64,000 nucleotides of DNA from Lotus japonicus (taxonomy: Eukaryota; Streptophyta; Magnoliopsida; Fabales; Fabaceae). The DNA lies in assembly GCF_012489685.1 (NCBI RefSeq), contig NC_080043.1, forward strand, positions 54,768,289 to 54,832,288, given 5' to 3'. Shown piece by piece: positions 45,211-56,232 of the stretch. The number at the start of each line of letters is the position of its first letter. Position 1 is the first letter of the stretch. Both the position numbers and the translations under genes were made by a program. A model generated the notes under the pieces. That model saw only the letters and a list, made by a program, of their open reading frames with translations. It did not search any database and was not told where the DNA came from.

Positions 45211-45879
45211 TGATAGAGATCGGACCAGCCCATTCATAGACTCTTTTCCTAGGAATAGGATGTCCAATTACAAGGTCCAAGCCTAAAGGAATGAATCAAG
45301 CTTTGCAAGGATTTTTCCTTCAAATTAAGAATGATGGTTGGGCCCAACATGAAGGCAGATTTGTCAAGAGCCCAATCTCCATGTTAAAGATGCATTCATG
45401 AGCTGAAATTATACAAATTAGAGACTAATAATTATTGGACCTTCATAACTACAAAATAAGTCCAATATTTTTATTCTCTTTTGAATTTTCGTATTTAATT
45501 TAGGGGTGAATTTTCTGATGACATTTTGTATTCCCCCTAGTGGGTTTTTAATGTCTTTTATGAGCCTTTGACTCATCTTTAGGAATAGTGGGTTTTTACT
45601 CAAGTTTCCAATGCTAGTGGAGCTATAAATCTCTAGTGGAGTCTATTAAATGTTAGTGGGAGCATTATTACTTATTGGAAAGAGTAGCATCCCACTTAGC
45701 CTATAAATAGGGACTCAATGTATGGAACAAAGGAGTTTTTGAATCTGAATGATATTGAGTTTTCTCATATTGTGAGAGCTTCCCATTTGTTCTTGGGTTA
45801 AGAACTAAACTTGATAACTTTGGTTCTACCGGCAGGTCGCGGTTAGGGTCAAGTTCCCCTTTATCTTTGATAACTTTGG
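45211..45879 (+). repeat. H: LTR2, truncated (669 of 756 bp)
   Basis: Preceded by the purine tract AGAGGGAGGGAA. It matches LTR1 up to ...TAACTTTGG inside the second 56-bp unit, then switches to inverted PBS sequence (45880-45892). Confidence 0.9.
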
Positions 45880-45892
45880 CTCTGATACCAAA

Positions 45893-46648
45893 TGATATGA
45901 TTTGGGAACACATAGGATCGTCTTGAAAACCGGGGACAAAAGATAGGAACTTGACCCTAACCGCGACCTGCCGGTAGAACCAAAGTTATCAAAGATAAAG
46001 GGGAACTTGACCCTAACCGCGACCTGCCGGTAGAACCAAAGTTATCAAGTTTAGTTCTTAACCCAAGAACAAATGGGAAGCTCTCACAATATGAGAAAAC
46101 TCAATATCATTCAGATTCAAAAACTCCTTTGTTCCATACATTGAGTCCCTATTTATAGGCTAAGTGGGATGCTACTCTTTCCAATAAGTAATAATGCTCC
46201 CACTAACATTTAATAGACTCCACTAGAGATTTATAACTCCACTAGCATTGGAAACTTGAGTAAAAACCCACTATTCCTAAAGATGAGTCAAAGGCTCATA
46301 AAAGACATTAAAAACCCACTAGGGGGAATACAAAATGTCATCAGAAAATTCACCCCTAAATTAAATACGAAAATTCAAAAGAGAATAAAAATATTGGACT
46401 TATTTTGTAGTTATGAAGGTCCAATAATTATTAGTCTCTAATTTGTATAATTTCAGCTCATGAATGCATCTTTAACATGGAGATTGGGCTCTTGACAAAT
46501 CTGCCTTCATGTTGGGCCCAACCATCATTCTTAATTTGAAGGAAAAATCCTTGCAAAGCTTGATTCATTCCTTTAGGCTTGGACCTTGTAATTGGACATC
46601 CTATTCCTAGGAAAAGAGTCTATGAATGGGCTGGTCCGATCTCTATCA
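45893..46648 (-). repeat. H: LTR3, full length and inverted
   Basis: Reverse complement of LTR1, 756 bp. With LTR2 it forms an inverted repeat of about 670 bp arms around a spacer of roughly 100 bp. The adjoining 13 bp correspond to plus-strand strong-stop DNA that had copied 11 nt of the tRNA primer. Confidence 0.9.
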
Positions 46649-48199
46649 TGATCTCTTTCATTACTCCCATAGCGCTAAAATCAAGGTTCGGGAACAAATG
46701 TTGGGCCTGGTCTTTGGCGAGGTAGAAGCCGCGCTCGCGATTGTCATAGGCAATGTCAGCAGCTTGTTCCCTCGCCTCAGCGGCTTTGGCTTTCTCCATC
46801 GCCAGCTCGCCCTCTAGCCCATAGATCTTCGCAAGATGGGAAGTAATCTCGGCATCTTTAGTGGCGAGGGCTTCCCCATGATCTTCGTTCGCCTTCTTGA
46901 TCTCTTCGGACGTGGCTCGCATCACCGCCTCCATGTCAGACTTCGCCGAAGCCAAGGACTCAGCGGACTTTTTCTCTTGCTCCACCAGCGCCTTTTTCAC
47001 TGATTCCAGCTCAGCGCGCAATGCTTCGAGCTCTGACTCCTTAGCAATCAGTGCCTCGTCCCTGGTGATCAAGTCCTTCTCAGCTTGGTCTTTTTCCTTT
47101 TTGCAAGCTTGGAGACTTGCATCGAGATCATCCGCTTCTTCCTTCATCAGCGCCAGTTGATCCTCCAGTTCGCCGATTTTAATTCCCGCCGTGCCAATCA
47201 ACTTGTCGGCCTGGACTTTTTCTTTGCCCGCTTGATCTAGCAGTTTGTCGAAGCGTTTCTTCCAAGCGGCGGCGTCCTCCTGGTGCTTGGTGTTCTCAGT
47301 CCTCAACCGTTCAGTTTCAGCAGCGGCGGCGTTGAAATTGTCAAACGCATGGGCAAAAATACACCCAGCGCGTAGAAGACAAGCAAGGGTTTCCTCCTTG
47401 GTTTCATTAATACCCCGGCTCAAAACTTCTTTCTCTATGGCGTCACGGTTGAGGCCGGTAAGCAAGAACTCTGAAGGTTCAATGGCGTTGGGAAGCATGT
47501 TGTAGTAGCTGGAGGAGCCGCCCTCATTACCAAGAGCTTGCTCGATCCGGGTCGCTTCAAGGGTAGCGGCGGCATCAGGAGAAGGTCTCTCTTCGCGGCG
47601 AGGCGGGGAAGACGCGGAGCGCCCATCATCTGTCGGGGGCGGGCTAGGAGGTGCGTCTTGGCGAGGGGGAGACCTGGGGGTTTCATTTTCTTTTTCTTTC
47701 TCCCCAGCAAGAGCATCGGAGGACGCGGCAACTTTTGTGGCATTGACGGCGACAAGTTTCTCAACAGCTGAGGGTTGAGAAATGTTGGTGGCTGTGTCAG
47801 CGGCTGGTGACTGGTCAACAGAGGTTGTTGTGGCACCGGCGGAGGCGGCTGTGGCGCCTACAGTAGTGGACTTGGCGGCGGCTGCGGTGACCGCGCCCGC
47901 GGTAGCGGAATTGGGAGCTGGGATAGTGGCGGACTCGGTGGCCGTGGCGGCGGAGGCTTTAGCAACTTTTTTGCCTTTAGACGCAGCGGTAGTAGTGGGC
48001 TGAGCGCCGGGGTTGGAGGAGCCGGCGGCGGAGGAGACTTTGACCAATTTCCTCCTTTTGGGGGCTTGGGCGCCCTCAGCTTGGTTCTCAGCACCGCCCC
48101 GCTTTTTCCCATCGCCCTCGTTGTTGAACTTTGGAGAAAAACGGGCCATTCTCCTCTCACGAGCTTTCAAGAGCTCGGCGTTGGTGAAATTCATATCTT
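46649..48199 (-). CDS. F antisense gene: main part of exon 2 (Ala-rich and coiled-coil region)
   Basis: Minus strand, fully open for 517 codons. It begins after the acceptor TTGTTGCAG. The first part is basic (KARERRMARF, KRRKLVK), then comes an Ala/Thr/Ser/Pro-rich stretch, then a long coiled coil (about the last 280 codons, Glu/Lys/Ala/Leu heptads). The GC content is higher than in the surrounding elements. H interrupts it near the C-terminus. Confidence 0.75.
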
Positions 48200-48289
48200 C
48201 TGCAACAATAAATAAGGAAAAAGGGGGGTCAGTAGCAACATAAGGGATAGGAAAGAAAATAGAAATGATAAAAGTAAACTATAAGTGAC
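48200..48289 (-). other. F antisense gene: 90-nt intron
   Basis: Donor CTAG-GTCACT, acceptor TTTATTGTTGCAG preceded by a T-rich tract. Removing it joins exons 1 and 2 in phase 1, while reading through hits a stop after three codons. Confidence 0.65.
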
Positions 48290-48823
48290 CTAGATATTTG
48301 GGTGTCCTTGAGAGGCGAGCACCCTCAAGGACTGTTGAGCAGTCAAGAACAGGAAGTGGGGCGAGGAGATTCAAAAGGGCTTTGTCGTTGGCAGACAAAG
48401 ATTCTTCCGAGGGATCGGTAATCCCATTAGGCTTCTCCGTCCAGTAAAGGGGAAAAAGGGCAGTCCCGTCCCTAAGGGTGAAGGCCTCTAGATAGGCGGG
48501 GTGAACCGCCACGCGGAAGTATCTTCGGGCAAAAGAGGACTTGGCGTTGCTTTTATGAGGATTCAAGCATTTACGGCCAGCCCAGGCCTTTAAAGAAATC
48601 CACCCTTTATTTTTGATGGACTTGGGGTCAACATCGTAGAGGTAAAAGAAGTTGGTGGGAGATGGGGCGGTGCCAACAGCGGCGCACAAGATCTCAAAGC
48701 ACCGGATGAAGGCCCTGGCATTGGGGTGAAGTTGGCAAGGAGCCGCGTTGATATCGCGGAGAACGGTCTGAATGAAGGGCGAAAAAGGAAGTCTGACTCC
48801 AAGTTCGCCGAACATATACTCAT
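48290..48823 (-). CDS. F antisense gene: second part of exon 1, 'putative gypsy-type transposon' domain
   Basis: Minus-strand translation carries LGVRLPFSPF, APCQLHPNARAFIRCFE and NFFYLYDV. This pattern resembles the plant 'putative gypsy type transposon' family (Pfam Transposase_28, from memory), found in antisense ORFs of Tat-group elements. It is open to the donor at 48290 and interrupted by G at 48823. Confidence 0.8.
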
Positions 48824-51800
48824 TGTAACACCCCGATTTCGGTGGCGTCACTTTAGTAACCAAAAAGAAACTTAATGCGGAAAACGTTAATATATATTTT
48901 TTTTTATAATAACTAAGACAAGACTGAATTAGATAAAACCCAATTGCGAAAAGCAATAAAACTAATATGCAATATATATGACAGCCCCCGCTGTAAATAG
49001 CTAGCCACGTCACGAGTAAACCTCCAGTGACGGGTAAGAAAGTGTAACGCCCGTAGGCAATATATATAAACCAAATGAAAAGGGTGAAGTGTCCGCAACA
49101 CCATCCCTCAAAACTGAGAATGAGCTGGCCCATCGGCCTGAAACAAGATCTCATATGTCCAACCAACTCTCTGTGATTCCCGTAAAGAAACCACACAAAA
49201 AGCTATAGGTGGGAAACTAACCTGTCCCAAAGAAAACAAATGATGTTCAGAGCTAAGACTCTACTCCTACACTAATCCCATCTCGAGGAGCTCACACTAA
49301 CACTAAAACCTACATGCTAGCATGATCGTCGTCCGAATCTGAATCCAGAACGACCTAGTCTATGTTCACTATCCGTCCCCCTCTCGCTACCGCGATGCGC
49401 TCCTGTTCCAACATCTCAACTCTAGTTCCCCCCGAAGGGTGAACTGTCATGATCTAGTCCGCCAAAGACATCTGACAAAGGGCGTTTGTCCGCCAAAGCA
49501 CACACAGAAGACGCGAGGGTCAACTCCAAAGAATTACGTAAATAATAGCACCAATAGTTATAGATAAGAGAATAGCCACTTAGGCTTATAGCTAGGGATA
49601 ACATCCTAGGGTAGCATATTCCATAATGAACTTAACAGCAATAATAACAATTAACATGTTCCAAATAGGATTAACAAATAACAATCACATTCGACAACTA
49701 AATTAGTATGCATGTTGCATGATATGCAATGCAGGTTAACCCAGTCAACCAATATGCATTCCGGAACGGATGGACATCAAACGGATCAATCCTAGCACCA
49801 GCAACGGTGGGACCATTCTGCCCGCGTGCCTCTTACACCAATCATAGGTATGGACATCAACCGAGTCAATCCTAGCACCAGCAACGGTGGGACCATTCTG
49901 CTCGCGTGCCTTTGGGATGGACATCAACCGGATCAATCCTAGCACCAGCAACGGTGGGACCATTCTGCCCGCGTGTCTCTTACACCAAACCAATGTAGCC
50001 AGATCAGCCGTAACCCGTAGGTCTGCCATTTCGGTCTGCTACAAGAGACGTCTACAGACGCTCTTACACGGAAATCCGGGTCTTATGACCATTTTGGAAT
50101 CCGACGAGGTCCAGAGTACGTCCTGTGTTAATACCTCATTAATGTTGCATGAATGCAGGATGATTAGTCAAACAACGTCTCCGATCTCACACGACACGTC
50201 GCCACGTGTTCTAGCTACATTAAAGTCTCTAAAAGCTTACCCTAAGGTAAAGTCAATTCTGCGACAAAAGACACTTCTTCACAACAACACATAATCCACG
50301 ATGATCTCCAATTCATCCGACTCATCTCAATCCGATGGTCACAACTGCTCAACGAGCACAGAGTATTACACTCTCGGAAACTAACGGTTTCCCGGACTTA
50401 TCCCCAGGATAGCCCACAACACATAGCTACTCCAACAGCACAACAACAACAGCTGCTCCGACAGCACATAAGTATCAACATACTCAATACTTCTCAACTT
50501 CCTCAACACTTGGATCCGACGACACTTCTCGTTTTCCAAAAACTAAGATTTGCATCCTAAGCTTCCTTTCGAGTTTGTTATCATTATTTGAAGATTTAGA
50601 GGTTGTTTAATGTCTTATGAGTTTTCTTTACAAAATAATATCCTTTTAGTCTTATCGCAAAATCTTATAAGTTCTCGGGATCTCCTAATCCCCAACTGAT
50701 ACCAGAGAATGTCTCGATCCATGAAAACACCACCACAAGGTCCGAATCTCATTCGTCCTATCAAACTTTCTCAAAACTCTCAACATAAAATCGGCATGAT
50801 CTACCCGCTATTCTCACTATACAGAATCTCAGATTTCATTGCAAAAGCATAATCACATCATCACAGTCAATCAACATGTCATATATAAACATATTAAGCA
50901 ATAACCACATAGCACTTAGCATATAAGGCATGCACCACACATCCTAGATTACCCACATAGCACGTAGCATGTAAGTCAATCATAAAAAGCATTCAGTAGA
51001 TGCATCATCTACATTGTCAGCCGAAGCCTCAGAAAACATTTTCCAATCACACACAATCCAGTGCATAAACAGTAAACAATGTCGAAAGTATCGACCCTAA
51101 GCATTAACTAGAGATTCAGTGAGATGCTCTCACCTGTAGATACTCCAGGACGATATCCTAACACTTGTTCACAATCAAAGGCTTGCTCCTCTGGGAATTC
51201 CTCAAAATCACCTTTAGAGCAAAACCACAGAAATACTATCAGAATCTATCGAAAACTAAGCTATCGATACTTACTAAGGTTACTCGAAGTAATCTATACT
51301 CTAAGGTACGATAATCTAGCGCGAAAGACAAGTTTTCGGAAAAGGAAATTTTCCTCCTCCTCCTCCTATAGGCTCGGCCACTTTTGGTAATTGTGGGACT
51401 CGATTTTTCTTCGATCAAACTTGGTTCCTATGCTATCATTAGCAGTAACTAAGGGTATTCTGAACTCGGAAAAATTATCGGATCAAAAACTGTCGCAGGG
51501 GTATTTTGGTCATGATTTTTAACTTAGGATTTTCAAAACTGAAATCCCAAAAACCAAATTTTGCAGGGACGTCACCAACGACGTTTATGACAACTAATCC
51601 TACTAGCACTAAGCTAAGGCGATAGTTTTCAGCCTAAAGGTTGAAGCTTTACTCCAAAAACTCCAAAAATGGGTATTTTAGGCTAAAATTGATTCCGGCG
51701 GAATTCCGGCGACATAACGGAAAATCTAATCCGGCAGAAGTGATCTTGGGCACATAAAGAAGAGGTTTAGAATCAGAAATGAAAGATTCGGGATAGTTTT

Positions 51801-52743
51801 GCAAAAACCCATAAACTATCAGCTCAGAAAAGTCTACAGAAAAGCTATGGAAAAAGCGATCAGAGGTAAGGATTAGCGACTATACCTCGAAACCTTGAAG
51901 CAGCAACTAACGGATCAACGATCAAGCAAGTAATGAAGAAAATTCTTCTTCCTTCTTCCTTGGTGAAGCTCGCGGCCTTGAGGAGAGAAAATGGAGGAGT
52001 TTTGTGTTTTTTTCTCACTTGTTTGCTATATATAGAAGATGGAAATTCGCAGGAAAATGAAAGTTTCACGAATCTGATTTTTCCGGCGTCATTCTCCGTG
52101 AATTCTAAGATATGTTTTGGCAAAAGAATTCCAAAACTAGAAAGATGTCTCCTTGTATTTTTGGCAACTAATGCATAGTCGGTGTAAAACTATTTTACCC
52201 GATAAGTTGCTTTTTGCATCGAATGTCGGAATGGAAAACTTCCTTCTGAAGAAAGATTGAAATCATCAAGAGAAATGGGTGTACGCGTGTAGAATATTCA
52301 TTTGAAGCTCTGAATAGAAAAAGTCTTCATTGTCGAGAAATTCTAGGGTTTTGAAATACTAGGGTTTCGGTTTCGGCAAACTTCCGATGATTGGAATCGG
52401 ACTTTCGTAGATCCTAGAGTTTCGCCCCGAAACGATTGTGATATATGGAAAAAGAGAAGTTCTAACATTTCTCTGAAGATTTTTGGAATTAACTTCCATC
52501 GTGCCTAAAAGTGAAAACTAGCTATATACTAGGGTTTTCTGACCTAGGTTTAAGCGTATAACGATCGTGCTATAACTTTTATCGTCTTCGATACGATTCT
52601 CAGACTTTTCCTGAACTTTCTCCTTCATAAATATACTTCATTTAAATAAACTTTTGTTCAGGTTTCCCTTCACATTACATCAACCCTAATCGTGAATAAG
52701 AAGTTTATTCACTTAGTATAAGTTTAAAAACTTGGGCCTTACA
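48824..52743 (-). repeat. G: 3' LTR (3920 bp)
   Basis: No gene inside; the small frames are not conserved features. It contains a three-copy minisatellite at 49771-49995 and an (TCC)n stretch near 51360. Confidence 0.9.
49771..49995. repeat. G: three-copy minisatellite in the 3' LTR
   Basis: Three copies of a unit with TGGACATCAA, CCTAGCACCAGCAACGGTGG and ACCATTCTGC, spaced 80 and 67 bp. The other LTR has the same array at 57180-57400. Confidence 0.85.
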
Positions 52744-52780
52744 TTACTACCCTCCAAAAAGAAAGTTTCGATCTCGAAAC

Positions 52781-54464
52781 TTAAGGGTTAGTAAATAGTT
52801 CTGGATATTGTTCTTGAATCTTCTCCTTCAGCTCCCATGTCGCATCACCAGTGTCTTTGTTCCAAATGACCTTCACTAACTCGATCTCTTTCCCTCTCAA
52901 CTGTTTTATCCTGGTGTCACCAATGCTAATTGGCGGTGTCTCGAAAGACAGATCATCCTTCAACTCAATGTCATCCAGCTCGATAACATGTGTCGGATCC
53001 GCAATATACTTCCTCAGTTGTGACACGTGGAATACATCATGAATGTTTGATAGAAATGGAGGTAGTGCAATCTGATAAGCGACTGGTCCAATTCGACGAG
53101 TGATCTGATACGGTCCAATGAACTTGGGCGTAAGCTTCTTTGACTTGATTGCTCGACCAACTCCCGTCGTCTGAGTAACTCTCAGAAATACATGGTCTCC
53201 TTCTTCGAATTCCAGAGTTCTGCGCCTCTGATCGGCATAACTCTTCTGTCTACTCTGAGAAGTCTTCATCTTCTCTCTGATCTGCTTGATCTTCTCAGTG
53301 GTCTGTTGCAGAAGTTCCGGTCCTACCAACAGATTTTCTCCGTTTTGGTACCAACACAAAGGTGTTCTACACTTGCGGCCATACAAAGCCTCATACGGTG
53401 CCATACCAATGCTCGTATGGAAACTGTTGTTGTATGTGAACTCAATCAATGGCAATAAGGCATCCCAACTGTCCTTGTTGTCTAACACGCAAGCGCGTAA
53501 CAAATCCTCCAACGACTGAATAGTCGTCTCAGTCTGTCCATCAGTCTGCGGATGATAAGCAGAACTTAATCTCAGCCTCGTTCCCAAAGCCTCTTGAAGA
53601 GCTCCCCAAAAATGTGATGTAAACTTCGGGTCTCGATCGGATACAATACTTGTCGGTACTCCGTGAAGTCCTCTCAGTCTGTCCATCAGTCTGCGGATGA
53701 TAAGCAGAACTTAATCTCAGCCTCGTTCCCAAAGCCTCTTGAAGAGCTCCCCAAAAATGTGATGTAAACTTCGGGTCTCGATCGGATACAATACTTGTCG
53801 GTACTCCGTGAAGTCGTACAATCTCCGCTATATATATCTCTGATAGTTTCTCCACGTTGTACGTAGTCCTCACCGGTACGAAATGAGCCGACTTTGTTAG
53901 TCGATCCACGATTACCCAAATAGAATCGTATCCCTTCTGAGTTCTTGGCAAAGCCACGACGAAATCCATTGATATGCTATCCCATTTCCATTCTGGCACA
54001 TCCAAGCTTTGTAGCATACCTGAAGACTTCTGATGCTCCACCTTTGCCTTCTGACATGTCAGACATGCAGCTACATACTCAGCCACTTGTCTTTTCATTA
54101 CTGGCCACCAAAAATTCACTTTCAAGTCCTGATACATCTTTTTCATTCCAGGATGAATGTTTAACTTGCTCTTGTGACCCTCATCCATAATCAATCTTCT
54201 CAAGTCTGGGTTGTTAGGTACACAAACCCTATCCTTGCACCGTAGGATGTTGTCACTTCCTACCTTGAATTCTGGGTCTTTACCTTGATTTACCAAATTC
54301 CTTTTCCCGAGCAGAAACTCATCTTGTAACTGTTGGTCTCGGATTTCTTCCATCAATCCATTTGTGATCCTGATCATTCCGAACTTCAGTTCCCCTTCGG
54401 ACAAGCTCACATCCAAGCTCAAATCTCTAAATTGTTCCAGCAGTTTCAGCTCCTTCACCATCAT
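52781..54464 (-). pseudogene. G: integrase and chromodomain, broken by a 145-bp tandem duplication
   Basis: HHCC finger (HPGMKKMYQD, CLTCQKAK), DDE core ([21 protein letters not shown]) and, at the C-terminus (last ~60 residues), a chromodomain ([18 protein letters not shown]) thought to guide integration to heterochromatin. A 145-bp segment of the core is present twice in tandem (53528-53672 and 53673-53817). 145 is not a multiple of three, so it shifts the frame in mid-integrase. Upstream, one TAG at 54468 separates it from RNase H. Confidence 0.9.
53528..53817. repeat. G: tandem duplication, 2 x 145 bp
   Basis: Both copies begin CTCAGTCTGTCCATCAG and end GTGAAGTC-type sequence and appear identical, so the duplication is recent or happened just before insertion. 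Confidence 0.9.
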
Positions 54465-54467
54465 CGA

Positions 54468-55994
54468 CTAGATGTGCATCTTCCTGCTCAAGGCATCAGC
54501 AACTACGTTCGCCTTTCCAGGATGATATTGTAGAGTGAACTCGTAATCTTTGAGAAATTCCATCCACCGACGTTGCCTCATGTTCAGCTCCTTCTGCTCA
54601 AACAAGTACTTCAAGCTCTTATGATCACTGAATATGGTGAAATTGCATCCATATAAGTGATGTCTCCAAATCTTCAGCGCAAATACGATGGCAGCTAGCT
54701 CTAAGTCATGAGTTGGATAATTCTTTTCATGCACCTTCAGTTGTCTTGATGCATAAGCAACCACCTTCCGATGTTGCATCAGCACACATCCCAAACCTTG
54801 ATGCGAAGCATCACAATAAACCTCATAAGGTTCCTCCGGTTGCGGTAAGACGAGTACAGGTGACGTCGTCAAACGTTCCTTCATCATCTGAAAACTAGTT
54901 TCGCACGCTTCAGTCCATGCAAAAGGTTGGTCCTTCCTCGTCAGTTGAGTCAAAGGTCCAACTATCTTCGCGAAATTCTCGATGAAACGGCGATAGTATC
55001 CCGCCAAACCGACAAAACTTCTGATCTCCGTCACTGTCTTCAGCCGTTCCCATGACAATACGGTCTCTACCTTTGCTGGGTCCACAGCTATTCCCTCCTT
55101 AGAGATCACATGGCCTAAGAATTTTACCTCTTCGAGCCAAAATTCGCACTTAGAAGGATTGGCGTACAACTCCTTCTCTCTCAGCACTTGTAAAACTTGA
55201 CGCAAGTGCTCCTCATGGTCTTCAGCATTCTTTGAGTAGATCAGAATATCGTCGATAAACACCACGACGAATCGATCCAAAAATGTATGGAAAGTCATAT
55301 TCATGTAAGCCATGAATATTGCCGGTGCATTTGTCACCCCAAATGGCATCACTAAGTACTCATAGTGTCCATAACGGGTTCTGAATGCCGTCTTCTGGAT
55401 ATCCTCGGTCTTGACTCTGATTTGATGATAACCCGACTTCAGATCGATCTTCGAGAATATTGTCGCTCCTCGCAGTTGATCCATCAAATCATCAATTCTA
55501 GGTAACGGATACCTATTCTTGACGGTTACTTTGTTCAGTTGTCGGTAGTCGACACATAATCTCGATTTCCCGTCCTTCTTCTTCACCAATAAGACTGGCG
55601 CTCCCCAAGGGGAAACACTTGGTCGAATGAATCCCTTCGACAAAAGATCTTCTAGTTGGGACTTCAATTCCACTAGCTCCGCAGGTGCCATACGATATGG
55701 TGCAATCGAAATCGGCCCTGTTCCCGGTATGATGTCTATAGCAAACTCAAGGTCGCGTACAGGCGGCAATCCAGGTACATCGCCAGGAAAAGCATCTGTG
55801 AATTCTTTCACCACTGGAATACTATCAACTCCCGGATTCCCTTTACTCTCCAAGCTCAGCAGAACGGAATACTCTTGAGATCCCTCGTTCAAAGAGACGC
55901 TAATGTGGTTAGCAGATAGATACTCGGAAAGATCCGAATCAGGAAATACCACTCTCTTTCGGTTGCAGTCCAAAAGACAATGATAGATGGACAA
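54468..55994 (-). pseudogene. G: reverse transcriptase and RNase H
   Basis: Minus-strand open frame of 508 codons. [48 protein letters not shown] and catalytic FIDD ([13 protein letters not shown]). RNase [27 protein letters not shown] and [11 protein letters not shown]. This is the usual chromovirus order. It starts without ATG because the frame runs on from protease (remnant VILGM at ~56010), where a TAG replaces a Trp codon just upstream. Confidence 0.9.
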
Positions 55995-56232
55995 CTAAAC
56001 CATTCCTAGGATAACATCTAGGTTCTGTTAAGTCAATCAAACAGTTAGTACTCATCATGAGATAGCATCTTACATGCTATACAATATGATTAAGCACTAA
56101 CTTCAATCAATTCTATGCGAAAAATCGCTTGCAGACAATCAATTTTCACTCTTTGCAGAGTCACACAACCTAGCACAGAAGACCTATTCCCCAACAACTC
56201 CCGAAAGACTCGACCGTGCTCTGATACCACAA
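55995..56232 (-). other. G: PBS (56218-56229) and deletion scar of gag/protease
   Basis: Minus-strand TGGTATCAGAGC, initiator-Met type, then about 200 bp of leader and the last bit of protease. Around 1 kb or more of gag-PR has been lost between them. Confidence 0.8.

Larger units (their letters stand above)
42571..46648 (+). mobile_element. Element H: non-autonomous LTR element with a third, inverted LTR
   Basis: Perfect TGATC TSDs (42566-42570, 46649-46653) enclose LTR1 (+), a 1.9-kb internal region with one ORF, LTR2 (+, lacking its last 87 bp), 13 bp of reverse-complemented PBS sequence, and LTR3 in inverse orientation (756 bp, full length). Both outer ends are thus U3 ends. By eye the LTRs differ at one or two positions, so the element is young and the arrangement was probably inserted as a unit. 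RT and integrase are absent, so it depends on another element. Confidence 0.88.

Noticed and set aside
42571..46648. H as a DNA transposon with long terminal inverted repeats
   Set aside because: The inverted ends are LTRs with PBS, PPT and a direct LTR copy. TGATC is the 5-bp TSD expected for an LTR element.
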